In this document: one piece after another, positions 56,827 to 64,000 of the stretch | Numbering within the stretch: the stretch's first letter is position 1 | Layout: every line of letters begins with the position of its first letter | DNA from: Ruminiclostridium cellulolyticum H10 | GTDB taxonomy: Bacteria > Bacillota > Clostridia > Acetivibrionales > DSM-1351 | Reading direction: 5' to 3' | Length of the DNA stretch: 64,000 nucleotides | Assembly (NCBI RefSeq): GCF_000022065.1 | Contig: NC_011898.1 | Coordinates: 3,103,501-3,167,500, forward strand | Made by a program: the position numbers and the translations under genes | The notes under the pieces: generated by a model | Seen by the model: only the letters and a program-made list of their open reading frames with translations | Told to the model about the DNA's origin: nothing | Database searches by the model: none

Positions 56827-57165
56827 ATGGATAAAATAACAGATACTAAAACTGAATTTAGACTCAAGCAGTGGACTCAGATAGTCCAGACGTGCCAAGC
56901 CAGTGGAATGACGGCTGTCAGTTGGTGTAATCAGAACAATGTAAATATCAAATCATATTACTATTGGTTACGCAGAATCCGCACTCTGACTATCGAAAAT
57001 GGACCTCTTGAGCTTCAAAGTAAAGGACAGCAGATTGTACCCGTATCTTTCCGGCAGACAGCAGCAGTTACAATTCATATTAATTCCGTTTCTATAGATA
57101 TCCCTGATGGAACTTCCAAAGATACAATTGCGGCAGTTCTGTCGGCATTGAAGACCATATGTTAG
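56827..57165 (+). CDS. tnpA: IS66 accessory protein TnpA
   Basis: Protein of 112 aa. N-terminal helix-turn-helix region with WTQIVQTCQASGMTAVSWC and YYYWLRRIR, typical of IS66 Orf1. Needed for IS66 transposition, role in detail unknown. ATG 56827 overlaps nothing upstream; its end overlaps tnpB by 7 nt. Confidence 0.9.
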   Translation: MDKITDTKTEFRLKQWTQIVQTCQASGMTAVSWCNQNNVNIKSYYYWLRRIRTLTIENGPLELQSKGQQIVPVSFRQTAAVTIHINSVSIDIPDGTSKDTIAAVLSALKTIC

Positions 57166-57515
57166 GCGATATTTCAAAAGCAGAAGACATTTACATTGTA
57201 TGTGGTTACTCTGATATGCGCAAGTCAATCGACGGATTCGCCGCCATCATAAAGGGAACTTTTGGTATGGATCCGTTTTCACCGAGCCTGTTTTTGTTCT
57301 GCGGTAAAAGAAGGGATCGGTTAAAAGCTCTCTATTGGGAAGGGGACGGTTTTGTCCTGCTGTACAAGCGTCTGGAGAACGGGAGCTTCAAATGGCCTCG
57401 GACACCAGAGCAGGCAAGACGTCTTACAATGCAGGAATTTCGGTGGCTTATGGATGGCTTGGCTATTGATCAACCTAAGGCAATCCGGGAAGCGAAACAG
57501 GGTGATATCTATTGA
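57159..57515 (+). CDS. tnpB: IS66 accessory protein TnpB
   Basis: Protein of 118 aa with the Orf2 signature: YIVCGYSDMRKSIDGFAAII, LFLFCGKRRDRLKALYWEGDG, FVLLYKRLENG and FKWP. All IS66 elements with three genes carry it. Full length. Confidence 0.95.
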   Translation: MLGDISKAEDIYIVCGYSDMRKSIDGFAAIIKGTFGMDPFSPSLFLFCGKRRDRLKALYWEGDGFVLLYKRLENGSFKWPRTPEQARRLTMQEFRWLMDGLAIDQPKAIREAKQGDIY

Positions 57516-57590
57516 TAAAAAGTGCTGAAAAGTGTGGGTTCTACTGTATTTTAGTTGGAATTTTCAGTCCAATAATGGTATAATTAACTT

Positions 57591-59180
57591 ATGCAAAAGA
57601 TTGATATTACAGGGCTTTCGCCCAATCAAATTGAATATGTTTCCTCTTTGGAAAAAACAGTAGAAAACCAGCAAGTTCGTATTGAACAACTTACTGAGCT
57701 TCTTATTAAATCTCAAAAAGCTTTATATGGTCAATCCAGCGAAAAGCGGCGTTATGTTTTTGATGAAGACAGCGGTCAGCTTTCCTTATTCAATGAGGCA
57801 GAGGTCGAAGCTGGCAACAAGGCAGAAGAACCGACCGTGCAGACAATTGTGGCAGCACATACCAGAAAACCCAAGCGAACCAAGGAAGAACTGGCAGAAA
57901 CGGTACCAGTGGTGGAAGTCGTTTGTGATCTGGATAAAGATAAACGCACCTGTAACATTTGCAACACTGATCTGAGATATCTCGGAAAGGAATATGTCCG
58001 GGACGAACTGGAGATTATCCCTGCCCAGGTACGCATATTGAGATATATTCGTTTAAATTATGTATGCAAGGAATGTGAGAAGGAGACCTGCGAAGCCAAT
58101 ATTGTTAAAGCTCCTGTCCCAAAACCTGTTATGAAGCGCAGCCTTGCTTCTGCCTCAACCGTAGCTTATGTAATGTATCAAAAATATGCAAATGGAATGC
58201 CTTTATACCGACAGGAAAAAGACTGGGCGAACCAAGGAGTGAAACTCTCCAGAGCTACTCTGGCCAATTGGATTATACGTCCAAGTCATGAATGGCTTGA
58301 ACCAATGTATGATGCTATTAAGAAAAATCTGGTGACCGAACCGTTGATACATGCGGACGAAACCGTCCTGCAGGTATTGAAAGAACCGGGACGGAGAGCA
58401 ACCACCGAATCTCGAATGTGGGTCTACACTTCCGGTCAAAGTCTGACTCCGGCGGTTTTGTTTGAATACCAGCCGACACGATCCGGTCAGCATGCCAGAC
58501 GGTTTCTGGAAGGGTTTTCGGGTTATCTTCAAACAGATGGCTATAGTGGTTACAATGCAGTACCTAATGTCATACATTGTGGATGTTGGGCTCATTTACA
58601 GCGTAAATTTGAAGAAGCAATTCCTAATGGAGCAGATAACAAAAGCTCCAAGGCGGCTATTGGATATGATTACTGTAACCGCTTATTTGCCATGGAAAAG
58701 AAATGGATAGAATTATCCTCTGAAAATCGGCACCAAGAACGGCGAAAAAATGCAAAACCTCTTCTTGATGAGTTCTGGCAATGGGTATCGCATTTAAATC
58801 CTCTCCAAAACTCAAATCTGGGAAAAGCAGTTACCTATGCGTTGAATCAAAAGGAAACTCTGATTAATTTTATGCTGGATGGGTGCATCGAAATTTCCAA
58901 TAACCGTGCTGAAAATGCCATCAGGCCTTATGTCACAGGTCGGAAGAACTGGCTCTTTGCCGACACGACCCGTGGAGCCAAAGCCAGTGCCATTGTATAC
59001 AGTATGATCGAATCAGCTAAAGCAAATCAACTCAATCCATATATGTATTTGGTGTATCTACTGTCAAAATTACCGGACTTGAAAGAATTAACGCAGAAAT
59101 CTCTGACACCTTATCTGCCATGGTCACCCGAATTGCCATGCTGGTGTCATAAAGATTCAAACAAGGCACCCCAAGATTAA
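57591..59180 (+). CDS. tnpC: IS66 transposase TnpC
   Basis: Protein of 529 aa, full length. N-terminal coiled coil and leucine-rich zone, zinc-finger-like CNICNTDL...CKECEKETC region, and the DDE core: Asp in LIHADETVLQVL, Asp in YLQTDGYSGYN, Glu in ISNNRAENAIRPY, then the IS66 C-terminal helix NPYMYLVYLLSKLPD. The stop codon lies inside the right terminal repeat. Likely active. Confidence 0.96.
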   Translation: MQKIDITGLSPNQIEYVSSLEKTVENQQVRIEQLTELLIKSQKALYGQSSEKRRYVFDEDSGQLSLFNEAEVEAGNKAEEPTVQTIVAAHTRKPKRTKEELAETVPVVEVVCDLDKDKRTCNICNTDLRYLGKEYVRDELEIIPAQVRILRYIRLNYVCKECEKETCEANIVKAPVPKPVMKRSLASASTVAYVMYQKYANGMPLYRQEKDWANQGVKLSRATLANWIIRPSHEWLEPMYDAIKKNLVTEPLIHADETVLQVLKEPGRRATTESRMWVYTSGQSLTPAVLFEYQPTRSGQHARRFLEGFSGYLQTDGYSGYNAVPNVIHCGCWAHLQRKFEEAIPNGADNKSSKAAIGYDYCNRLFAMEKKWIELSSENRHQERRKNAKPLLDEFWQWVSHLNPLQNSNLGKAVTYALNQKETLINFMLDGCIEISNNRAENAIRPYVTGRKNWLFADTTRGAKASAIVYSMIESAKANQLNPYMYLVYLLSKLPDLKELTQKSLTPYLPWSPELPCWCHKDSNKAPQD

Positions 59181-59184
59181 GCGC

Positions 59185-59745
59185 TTACCAAATAAGTATT
59201 GTTCTGCCCTCTTTTTTATAATTTAAGAGAAGGTTTCTTATACTTTCAACACCTTCCTTATCGAGGCCATTTAAAGGTTCGTCAAGAATAAGTATTTCAG
59301 GGCTCTCCATAATAGCCTGAGCTATCCCCAAGCGCTGTTTCATCCCAAGAGAATACGATTTAACCTTTTTTTTATCTTCCTGATCAAGGCCGACTTTAGC
59401 CAATGCATCTTTTATTTCTTTGTCAGTAATAATATTTTGTATTTCTGATAGGTATTTCAAATTTTCAAACCCGTTAATGTCAGGTAAAAACCCGGGGTGT
59501 TCAATTAATGCACCGACTTTTTCCGGAAAATCTATATCCTTACCAATTCTTTTACCAAAGATGTAAATTTCCCCTTCATTCGCTTTGACAAAACCACAGA
59601 TAGCTTTAAACAGCATACTTTTTCCAGACCCGTTGTATCCTATAAATCCGTATGTTTTTCCACCTTCTATATCAATTGATACATTATCAATTACTTTTTG
59701 TCCCTTAATTACTTTTGTCAGATTTTTTATTTCTATAACGTTCAA
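59185..59745 (-). CDS. ABC transporter ATPase, 5' part, truncated by IS66
   Basis: 186 codons before a stop contributed by the IS end. Walker A GYNGSGKS, signature YSLGMKQR, Walker B ILILDEPLNGLD are present; the H-loop and C-terminus are on the other side of IS66 (56603-56692). Without the switch His the product should not hydrolyse ATP normally. TTG 59745 has GGGGGG 8 nt upstream. It is the ATPase for the three membrane proteins encoded just upstream; the intact gene had about 216 codons. Confidence 0.9.
   Translation of the reverse strand: MNVIEIKNLTKVIKGQKVIDNVSIDIEGGKTYGFIGYNGSGKSMLFKAICGFVKANEGEIYIFGKRIGKDIDFPEKVGALIEHPGFLPDINGFENLKYLSEIQNIITDKEIKDALAKVGLDQEDKKKVKSYSLGMKQRLGIAQAIMESPEILILDEPLNGLDKEGVESIRNLLLNYKKEGRTILIW
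59189..59196 (+). repeat. Target site duplication, right copy
   Basis: CAAATAAG, identical to 56685-56692. Confidence 0.95.
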
Positions 59746-59764
59746 TTTTCTTCCCCCCAGTTTT

Positions 59765-60601
59765 CTACTTTTTTATACTCAAGTCCATTTTGGATAATAA
59801 CTTATACCCTATGAACAGTACTAAAACCACTGAAATAATATTAATAAATAAAGTAAAAATAAAAGTACTAATATCCATGCTATTTGAAAGAATACTTTTT
59901 TGAAGTACTATATTTTTGAAATATAAATTATTGCTTGTAAACAAACTAAAGAGAATGCTGATTACTATAAGCAAAATTCCTGTACTAAAGCCTGCAAAAC
60001 TTCCTTTTAAAAACGATAAAACATATTGTACGCTTACAACAACAATTATACAGCTGCATTGCAAAACACAGAACAGTGCAAGCAATCTCGGCATATCACC
60101 ACTTTGCCTGGTCAGTCCAAGAATACTTGAAGCGTACATGCTATTAGATTCAAATGTCGTTATTAATCCGGAGATAAAATAGAGGCTAAAATTAAAAATA
60201 AAAAAATAAAGAATAGTGGAAACTGAAAGCACAGTGAAATGTCGGAAAAACCATTTTAGCAGACTCTTAAATCTTATGGTGGAAAAATAGCAGTGTTGCA
60301 GCACATATGTATTAATATAGCTACTTACAATATAAATTGCTATTGTAAACGGCAGTGTCATTATTAAAAACCTACCTAGTAAATTTACATTTATACCTGC
60401 TTTCTCTTCTGCCGAAAAAATTCCATATATAGATGAAAGCATATCTGAAGCAGATACCGTAAAATTCAACCTGATATAGTTTTGCAAACGGCTATAAGAA
60501 ATATAAGCTGAAAATACCACAACTAGAGCCAGCAAGAGTATGTTTTTAACACTCAAAAAATATCGTATACTGCTTTTTATATTGCATAATATTTGATACA
60601 A
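59765..60601 (-). CDS. Membrane permease of the ABC operon, 278 aa
   Basis: About six helices (first near residues 18-36), no catalytic motif; CNIKSSIRYFLSVKNILLLALVVVFSAYISYSRL resembles the N-terminus of ABC-2-like permeases. TTG 60601 has GAGGTG 8 nt upstream. Nineteen nt before the ATPase start, third of three consecutive permease genes with no obvious similarity between them. Confidence 0.75.
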   Translation of the reverse strand: MYQILCNIKSSIRYFLSVKNILLLALVVVFSAYISYSRLQNYIRLNFTVSASDMLSSIYGIFSAEEKAGINVNLLGRFLIMTLPFTIAIYIVSSYINTYVLQHCYFSTIRFKSLLKWFFRHFTVLSVSTILYFFIFNFSLYFISGLITTFESNSMYASSILGLTRQSGDMPRLLALFCVLQCSCIIVVVSVQYVLSFLKGSFAGFSTGILLIVISILFSLFTSNNLYFKNIVLQKSILSNSMDISTFIFTLFINIISVVLVLFIGYKLLSKMDLSIKK

Positions 60602-60615
60602 ATTTAAATCACCTC

Positions 60616-61401
60616 TTACTTTATTTCAAATTTGTTAATGTTATCATAGATTATCGAAGAACTAGCTATAATGAAAACTATTCCTCCTCCCAGTATGTAT
60701 AGGAAGCTTAAGTACGGACTAACAGACTCAAAATATGTAATGGATATACCTCCAAGTATTGTAAAAGGCTTGCTAACTTTAATAGGAATAAATGCATTAA
60801 AAACATAACAAACGCTGTAATATCCCAGGCTTATTACAAATGCTTTGTAGATATTCCTTGTTAATATGTATAATGCAGTAAATATCAAGCTTAAAATGAA
60901 TAATAAGAATATTTTTACGAAATAAGTCAGGATTATCCCCTTTATAGGACTAAATATACTTACCTTGTAGCTTCCCCAATCAGACGATTCGGGTAATCCA
61001 AAGTAAAATATATTTCCTATCAACATTATCAAAAAATATATACTTGTATATATAAATGGAAATAATGACAACAATATTATCTTATTGGTAACCCAACCCT
61101 TCAAAGATCTTATTCTCAACATAAAAAACTTATTTTCAAAATCATTAATAATATGAAAAGTGAATAACAAATAAAATACTGCAAAAATAAATAGGACAAT
61201 ATAATTTGAATTGAGACATTCATAAACACCATGCCAATAACTTACATCTTCTATTGGAATTTTATAAAATTTTGATATCCTTATTGCCGCATCACTTAAA
61301 ATAAAATTAGCTCCTATTACGGCTAGTATAAAAATCAAAAATAATTTATTTCGAATGAGTAATTTTATCTGAGAAAAAACAATCTTATTAGTATTAAACA
61401 T
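60616..61401 (-). CDS. Membrane permease of the ABC operon, 261 aa
   Basis: Six predicted helices; begins FNTNKIVFSQIKLLIRNKLFLIFILAVIGANFILS. Not assigned to a known family. ATG 61401 (GAAGG 6 nt upstream) or TTG 61407; either overlaps the end of the first permease gene, so coupling is expected. Confidence 0.75.
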   Translation of the reverse strand: MFNTNKIVFSQIKLLIRNKLFLIFILAVIGANFILSDAAIRISKFYKIPIEDVSYWHGVYECLNSNYIVLFIFAVFYLLFTFHIINDFENKFFMLRIRSLKGWVTNKIILLSLFPFIYTSIYFLIMLIGNIFYFGLPESSDWGSYKVSIFSPIKGIILTYFVKIFLLFILSLIFTALYILTRNIYKAFVISLGYYSVCYVFNAFIPIKVSKPFTILGGISITYFESVSPYLSFLYILGGGIVFIIASSSIIYDNINKFEIK

Positions 61402-62281
61402 TAACAACCTTCTCCTTGGTTACTTTGACAGAGTAAATAATCAATGACACAATAATTATCGTTGATATTGCAATCAGTATGTTCGGAGTCGAATTATTTG
61501 CTTGACTGAAATATGAAATCAATCCCAATATACTGTAATGCTGGATATGGAAAAAATCCATAACAGTAGTAACCAAGTAGTAGTAGCCCAGTGGAGCAAC
61601 AAATAATACTGCCTTTTTGGAAACTATATTTGCAAAAACAAAGGTTAAGAATGAGATGCAGATTCCATAGATTCCTATCATTACAATGTAAACCAGCCAA
61701 TACAGTTTTAATTGCTCAACAGAAATATGCAAGAAGCTAAATGGGTTAAAGCTTTGATACTCTCTAAAATAGGTTTGTATTAAGCCCATATCTTCCCCAA
61801 CATTATTAGGAATAAATATTGCTCCTAACAACCAGTATACGAAGTAAGGAACGAACGCAATTATTCCACCCGCAATCGTAATACTCAATCCTTCACGCCA
61901 AAGATACTTTTTAAAATGTGTACGCATGAGTACAGATTTCAGGTAACCCGATTTTCTTTTGTCAAAGTACCTTATAGAAGGCAGAATTGCGAATATATTT
62001 ACTAAATACAAGTAAATCCACTGAGCAGACCTGATATAACTATCAAAGTTAAAAAGATCTACACATAAGAAATCTCTATGCTGTTTACTTTGACGTAATT
62101 TTGCTGCCATGTCTAATCCTTGAGATTGCATTGTATTTATGTTTGGCTTAATAAGCTCTTTTAAAGTATCATAATTACGGACAACGAAGGAAACAATCAA
62201 GCAAAAAAAACCGATTCCTATTACTATTAGCGTAGATCGGTTAAATATGTATTTTTTTAAATTTTTGAGAAAATACTGCAT
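61394..62281 (-). CDS. Membrane permease of the ABC operon, 295 aa
   Basis: Six or so helices with a large segment (about 40-95) between helix 1 and 2, as in ABC-2 type membrane subunits (IRYFDKRKSGYLKSVLMRTHFKKYLWREGL is a coupling-loop-like stretch). ATG 62281 is chosen because AGGAG lies 7 nt upstream; the open frame up to 62356 crosses a hairpin. First transporter gene after the secreted-protein gene. Confidence 0.78.
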   Translation of the reverse strand: MQYFLKNLKKYIFNRSTLIVIGIGFFCLIVSFVVRNYDTLKELIKPNINTMQSQGLDMAAKLRQSKQHRDFLCVDLFNFDSYIRSAQWIYLYLVNIFAILPSIRYFDKRKSGYLKSVLMRTHFKKYLWREGLSITIAGGIIAFVPYFVYWLLGAIFIPNNVGEDMGLIQTYFREYQSFNPFSFLHISVEQLKLYWLVYIVMIGIYGICISFLTFVFANIVSKKAVLFVAPLGYYYLVTTVMDFFHIQHYSILGLISYFSQANNSTPNILIAISTIIIVSLIIYSVKVTKEKVVNV

Positions 62282-62305
62282 TCCAGAACTCCTTGTATAA
62301 TAATT

Positions 62306-62356
62306 ATGATTCCAAATGCAGAAGGAGAATTGCGCCCCTCTCTGCATTGGAATCAT
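62306..62356. terminator. Long hairpin between the secreted-protein gene and the transporter
   Basis: 16-17-nt arms (62306-62322 and 62341-62356) with one bulged A, no U-run after it. Probably reduces or processes read-through into the permease genes. Confidence 0.6.
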
Positions 62357-62392
62357 TACCGCTTTTATCTGTTATATAATGCTAAAAAGATT

Positions 62393-62806
62393 TTAATAAT
62401 CATCTGCTGCATATGTACCATATGCATGGTAAGATGGGGAACTACTACTGTATCCGGCAATCAATACAAGAGCATGATAAGGATAGCCGACTTGCTGTTG
62501 TCCATCCCAGTTAATTAATTTCCTTGTGTTACTCGCATAATCCCTTGCAACACCTCTATTTTCATGTGCTGAATTATGTAAAACTGTGTCCAAGTTTTGC
62601 CAGTACTCAACATAGCCCCCGTCACTTGCTCTGGTATTTATTACTGCTGGAGCATCTGTATGAGCCTTCACGGATGCCGGAGTCTCAGCATAATTGAGTT
62701 CCGAAATATAAAAGTCGAAGTTTTTAACATCGTGAGCAGTAACACCTACAGTAAGGATAGTCAGACCACAAAGCAAAATTGCCAGGCCTCTTGAAAATAA
62801 CTTCAC
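62393..62806 (-). CDS. Small secreted protein, possible DUF2712-like, partner of the ABC operon
   Basis: Protein of 137 aa with signal peptide (residues 1-25, LLCGLTILTVGVTA). The mature part has no Cys, is rich in Tyr, Ser, Ala and Asn, and ends SYHAYGTYAADDY; it contains NTRASDGGYVEYW and ARDYASNTRKL. The arrangement recalls DUF2712 exported peptides, but that is weak recall. The only start, GTG 62806, has no Shine-Dalgarno sequence, which is odd. It heads the operon behind a promoter with a 17-bp inverted repeat, then three permeases and the ATPase; a bacteriocin-like or signalling role is a guess. Confidence 0.7.
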   Translation of the reverse strand: MKLFSRGLAILLCGLTILTVGVTAHDVKNFDFYISELNYAETPASVKAHTDAPAVINTRASDGGYVEYWQNLDTVLHNSAHENRGVARDYASNTRKLINWDGQQQVGYPYHALVLIAGYSSSSPSYHAYGTYAADDY

Positions 62807-62845
62807 TTTGTATTAGTATCGAATAGTAGCTGTTTAATCGCGATT

Positions 62846-62894
62846 TTTGACAACTACTTGTATAAATATACCATTTTTACAAGCAGTTGTCAAA
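62846..62894. promoter_or_regulatory. Promoter with overlapping 17-bp inverted repeat
   Basis: Arms TTTGACAACTACTTGTA (62846-62862) and TACAAGCAGTTGTCAAA (62878-62894) match in 16 of 17 positions. The right arm contains the minus-strand -35 TTGACA (62893-62888); 17 bp on lies TATATT (62870-62865). A repressor on both arms would block the promoter of the secreted-protein operon. Confidence 0.6.
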
Positions 62895-63051
62895 CCATAA
62901 ACTGTCGAGTCTTATATATAAAATTGATACAATCTATAATTTCGCCTTACGGCCAGTGTGCTTTCCATTTAAGTTTCCAATTCCGTTGGTACATTGTCAT
63001 AACAGTTGCCTTTCCTGTTGTCAATCCTTCGTTTGCTTCGGTTGCCTCTGA

Positions 63052-64000
63052 TTACTGGCTCTGCGTATAAATCAAATCATCTGTAGCTTTTCCTCGAATA
63101 TAGAAAACCTGCCTTAATGTATTACGGCTGTCCCATGTGTCAATCCATTTTTCGCTGCCATAGGTGGAAGCCCCTTTCTTCGTCACCAGGTCAAAGCTTA
63201 CAAAGGTTTTATCATCCGTCTCCAGCGGAATAATCCATTCAAATGTATAGGTGTCCCCAGAGATTCTTGTCAATTTAACGGCATCAGTGTGTGTTTTCCC
63301 TTTGATAATATAATGTATCTTAAATGCCGCATAATCCGGCTCACCCTGTATGTCTATCCTTCCTTTTACCTTGTAACCCGCCTTTATATACGTCCTGCTG
63401 TGTCCTACAAGAGAGTAATAATTTATTGGCATTTTTATCGTAGGGATATCTGTGTTGCTTTTTCGCGGATACCTGTCAATTTTGCCATCCCGATTGTCAT
63501 CCACACCCTTGCTTGTATCAAAATAATAGGATCTCCAGCCGGGATCCAGCATCATTGTAACTGCAAAACTGTATGCCCTGATTCCTACGATTTTATAGTC
63601 TACATTATCTGTTTCACTCATTCCGGAAGGAAGCCATGCTTTAAATTCAGCACTCCCAAGCTTTCCGTCCGGGTATGCCCCATCTGAAATATCAAGTCTT
63701 AATTCCCAGGTTTTTACTGACCCTGAATTGGAGATTAGTTTTATGTTTCCTGAATTCGAAGTGTATGTACGTCCTTCAAAGGTTAATTGGGTTTTTGATA
63801 CATATTGTGATGTTGTAAACTTAAACAGATTTGTATCCCCGGTATTAATCTGTGCTGCGGTTTCCCTTCCGTTTATGTATCCTTTTAAGTTAATTGGGGT
63901 TTTTACTGTAACCGGGAAGGTTATGGTCTTGCTCTGTTCCGCATTTGCTGTTATCTTAAATATATAATTACCATCTTTAAGGGTATGGGGTACGTTATAA
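63052..64000 (-). CDS. Large secreted protein of unknown function, 3' part
   Basis: The minus frame is open from the right edge to the stop at 63052, 316 codons; the N-terminus lies outside the window, so the ATG-like codon at 63621 is internal. The visible part is beta-rich, with Ig-like stretches (DGNYIFKITANAEQSKTITF, then TPINLKGYINGRETAAQINTG) and a Ca-loop-like DDNRDGKID before a second beta domain ending IRGKATDDLIYTQSQ. The late ATDDLI ending resembles DUF5704-type exported clostridial proteins, with low certainty. Not part of the neighbouring ABC operon, which has its own promoter. Confidence 0.75.
   Translation of the reverse strand, partial: YNVPHTLKDGNYIFKITANAEQSKTITFPVTVKTPINLKGYINGRETAAQINTGDTNLFKFTTSQYVSKTQLTFEGRTYTSNSGNIKLISNSGSVKTWELRLDISDGAYPDGKLGSAEFKAWLPSGMSETDNVDYKIVGIRAYSFAVTMMLDPGWRSYYFDTSKGVDDNRDGKIDRYPRKSNTDIPTIKMPINYYSLVGHSRTYIKAGYKVKGRIDIQGEPDYAAFKIHYIIKGKTHTDAVKLTRISGDTYTFEWIIPLETDDKTFVSFDLVTKKGASTYGSEKWIDTWDSRNTLRQVFYIRGKATDDLIYTQSQ

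Larger units (their letters stand above)
56693..59188 (+). mobile_element. IS66-family insertion sequence, complete
   Basis: 2,496 bp with perfect 23-bp terminal inverted repeats (56693-56715 and 59166-59188) that begin GTAAGCGC, as IS66 elements begin GTAA. Contains tnpA, tnpB and tnpC in order. Flanked by the 8-bp duplication CAAATAAG. Perfect ends and duplication indicate a recent insertion. Confidence 0.97.

Noticed and set aside
62393-62806. Lactococcin 972 family bacteriocin
   Set aside because: The operon has an ABC transporter as that family does, but the mature protein lacks its WGVSxYxY-like Tyr/Trp/Ser pattern.
1-64000. tRNA, rRNA genes, CRISPR arrays, prophage genes
   Set aside because: No sequence with tRNA arms and conserved loop motifs, no rRNA blocks, no repeat-spacer arrays and no phage structural genes were seen by eye; a tRNAscan run could still find a missed tRNA.

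Overview
The window looks like the chromosome of a low-GC, mesophilic, cellulolytic clostridium of the Ruminiclostridium (Clostridium) cellulolyticum / papyrosolvens / josui group. The reasons are the AT-rich sequence with GGAGG-type ribosome binding sites and many TTG/GTG starts, anaerobic pyruvate formate-lyase, and a secreted GH9 cellulase whose type I dockerin carries Ala-Ile recognition pairs (typical of that group, unlike the Ser-Thr of C. thermocellum). The assignment is an inference; no rRNA or tRNA gene is present to test it.

Layout. 1-7886 (-): the 5' 2,628 codons of a giant cyclic beta-glucan synthase, running off the left edge. 8.0-9.5 kb: small genes (membrane protein, hotdog thioesterase, Cys-rich DUF6472-like protein). 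9.5-12.5 kb: pflB-pflA. 12.8-16.3 kb: a secreted protein behind an attenuator-like leader, a small membrane protein and an M48 protease. 16.4-19.9 kb: isoaspartyl dipeptidase plus a polar amino acid ABC importer. 20.2-25 kb (+): L,D-transpeptidase, asd and an 820-aa protein with a cyclic-nucleotide-binding-like N-terminus. 25-29.5 kb (-): ridA, proA, glpK, azlCD. 29.6-33.1 kb (-): a compact RiPP locus (53-aa Cys-rich precursor, radical SAM maturase, TIGR04066-like protein, acyl-carrier-like protein). 33.1-35 kb: AIM24-like protein and PdxA. 35.1-40.2 kb: two divergent GntR + ABC-2 transporter operons. 40.3-50.8 kb: Zn-dependent phospholipase-like protein, glycerate kinase, pfkA, psd, GH43, RlmA-like methyltransferase, two acyltransferases (one apparently frameshifted), an SDR and infC with a probable AUU start.

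51-59.2 kb is the mobile part: an IS3-family element just downstream of the CBM30-GH9-dockerin cellulase gene, and an IS66-family element (56693-59188, 23-bp perfect terminal repeats, 8-bp target duplication CAAATAAG). The IS66 copy sits inside the ATPase gene of an ABC operon that runs leftward from about 62.9 to 55.2 kb: a small secreted protein, three different membrane permeases, the split ATPase, and two distantly related accessory proteins. Removing the element and one target copy restores the ATPase frame exactly. The right edge holds the 3' part of a large secreted protein of unknown function.

Best candidates for new biology are the IS66-broken three-permease ABC operon with its secreted partner and promoter-overlapping operator, the RiPP locus with its interleaved leader repeats, and the mutually exclusive hairpins ahead of the 12773-14242 gene.
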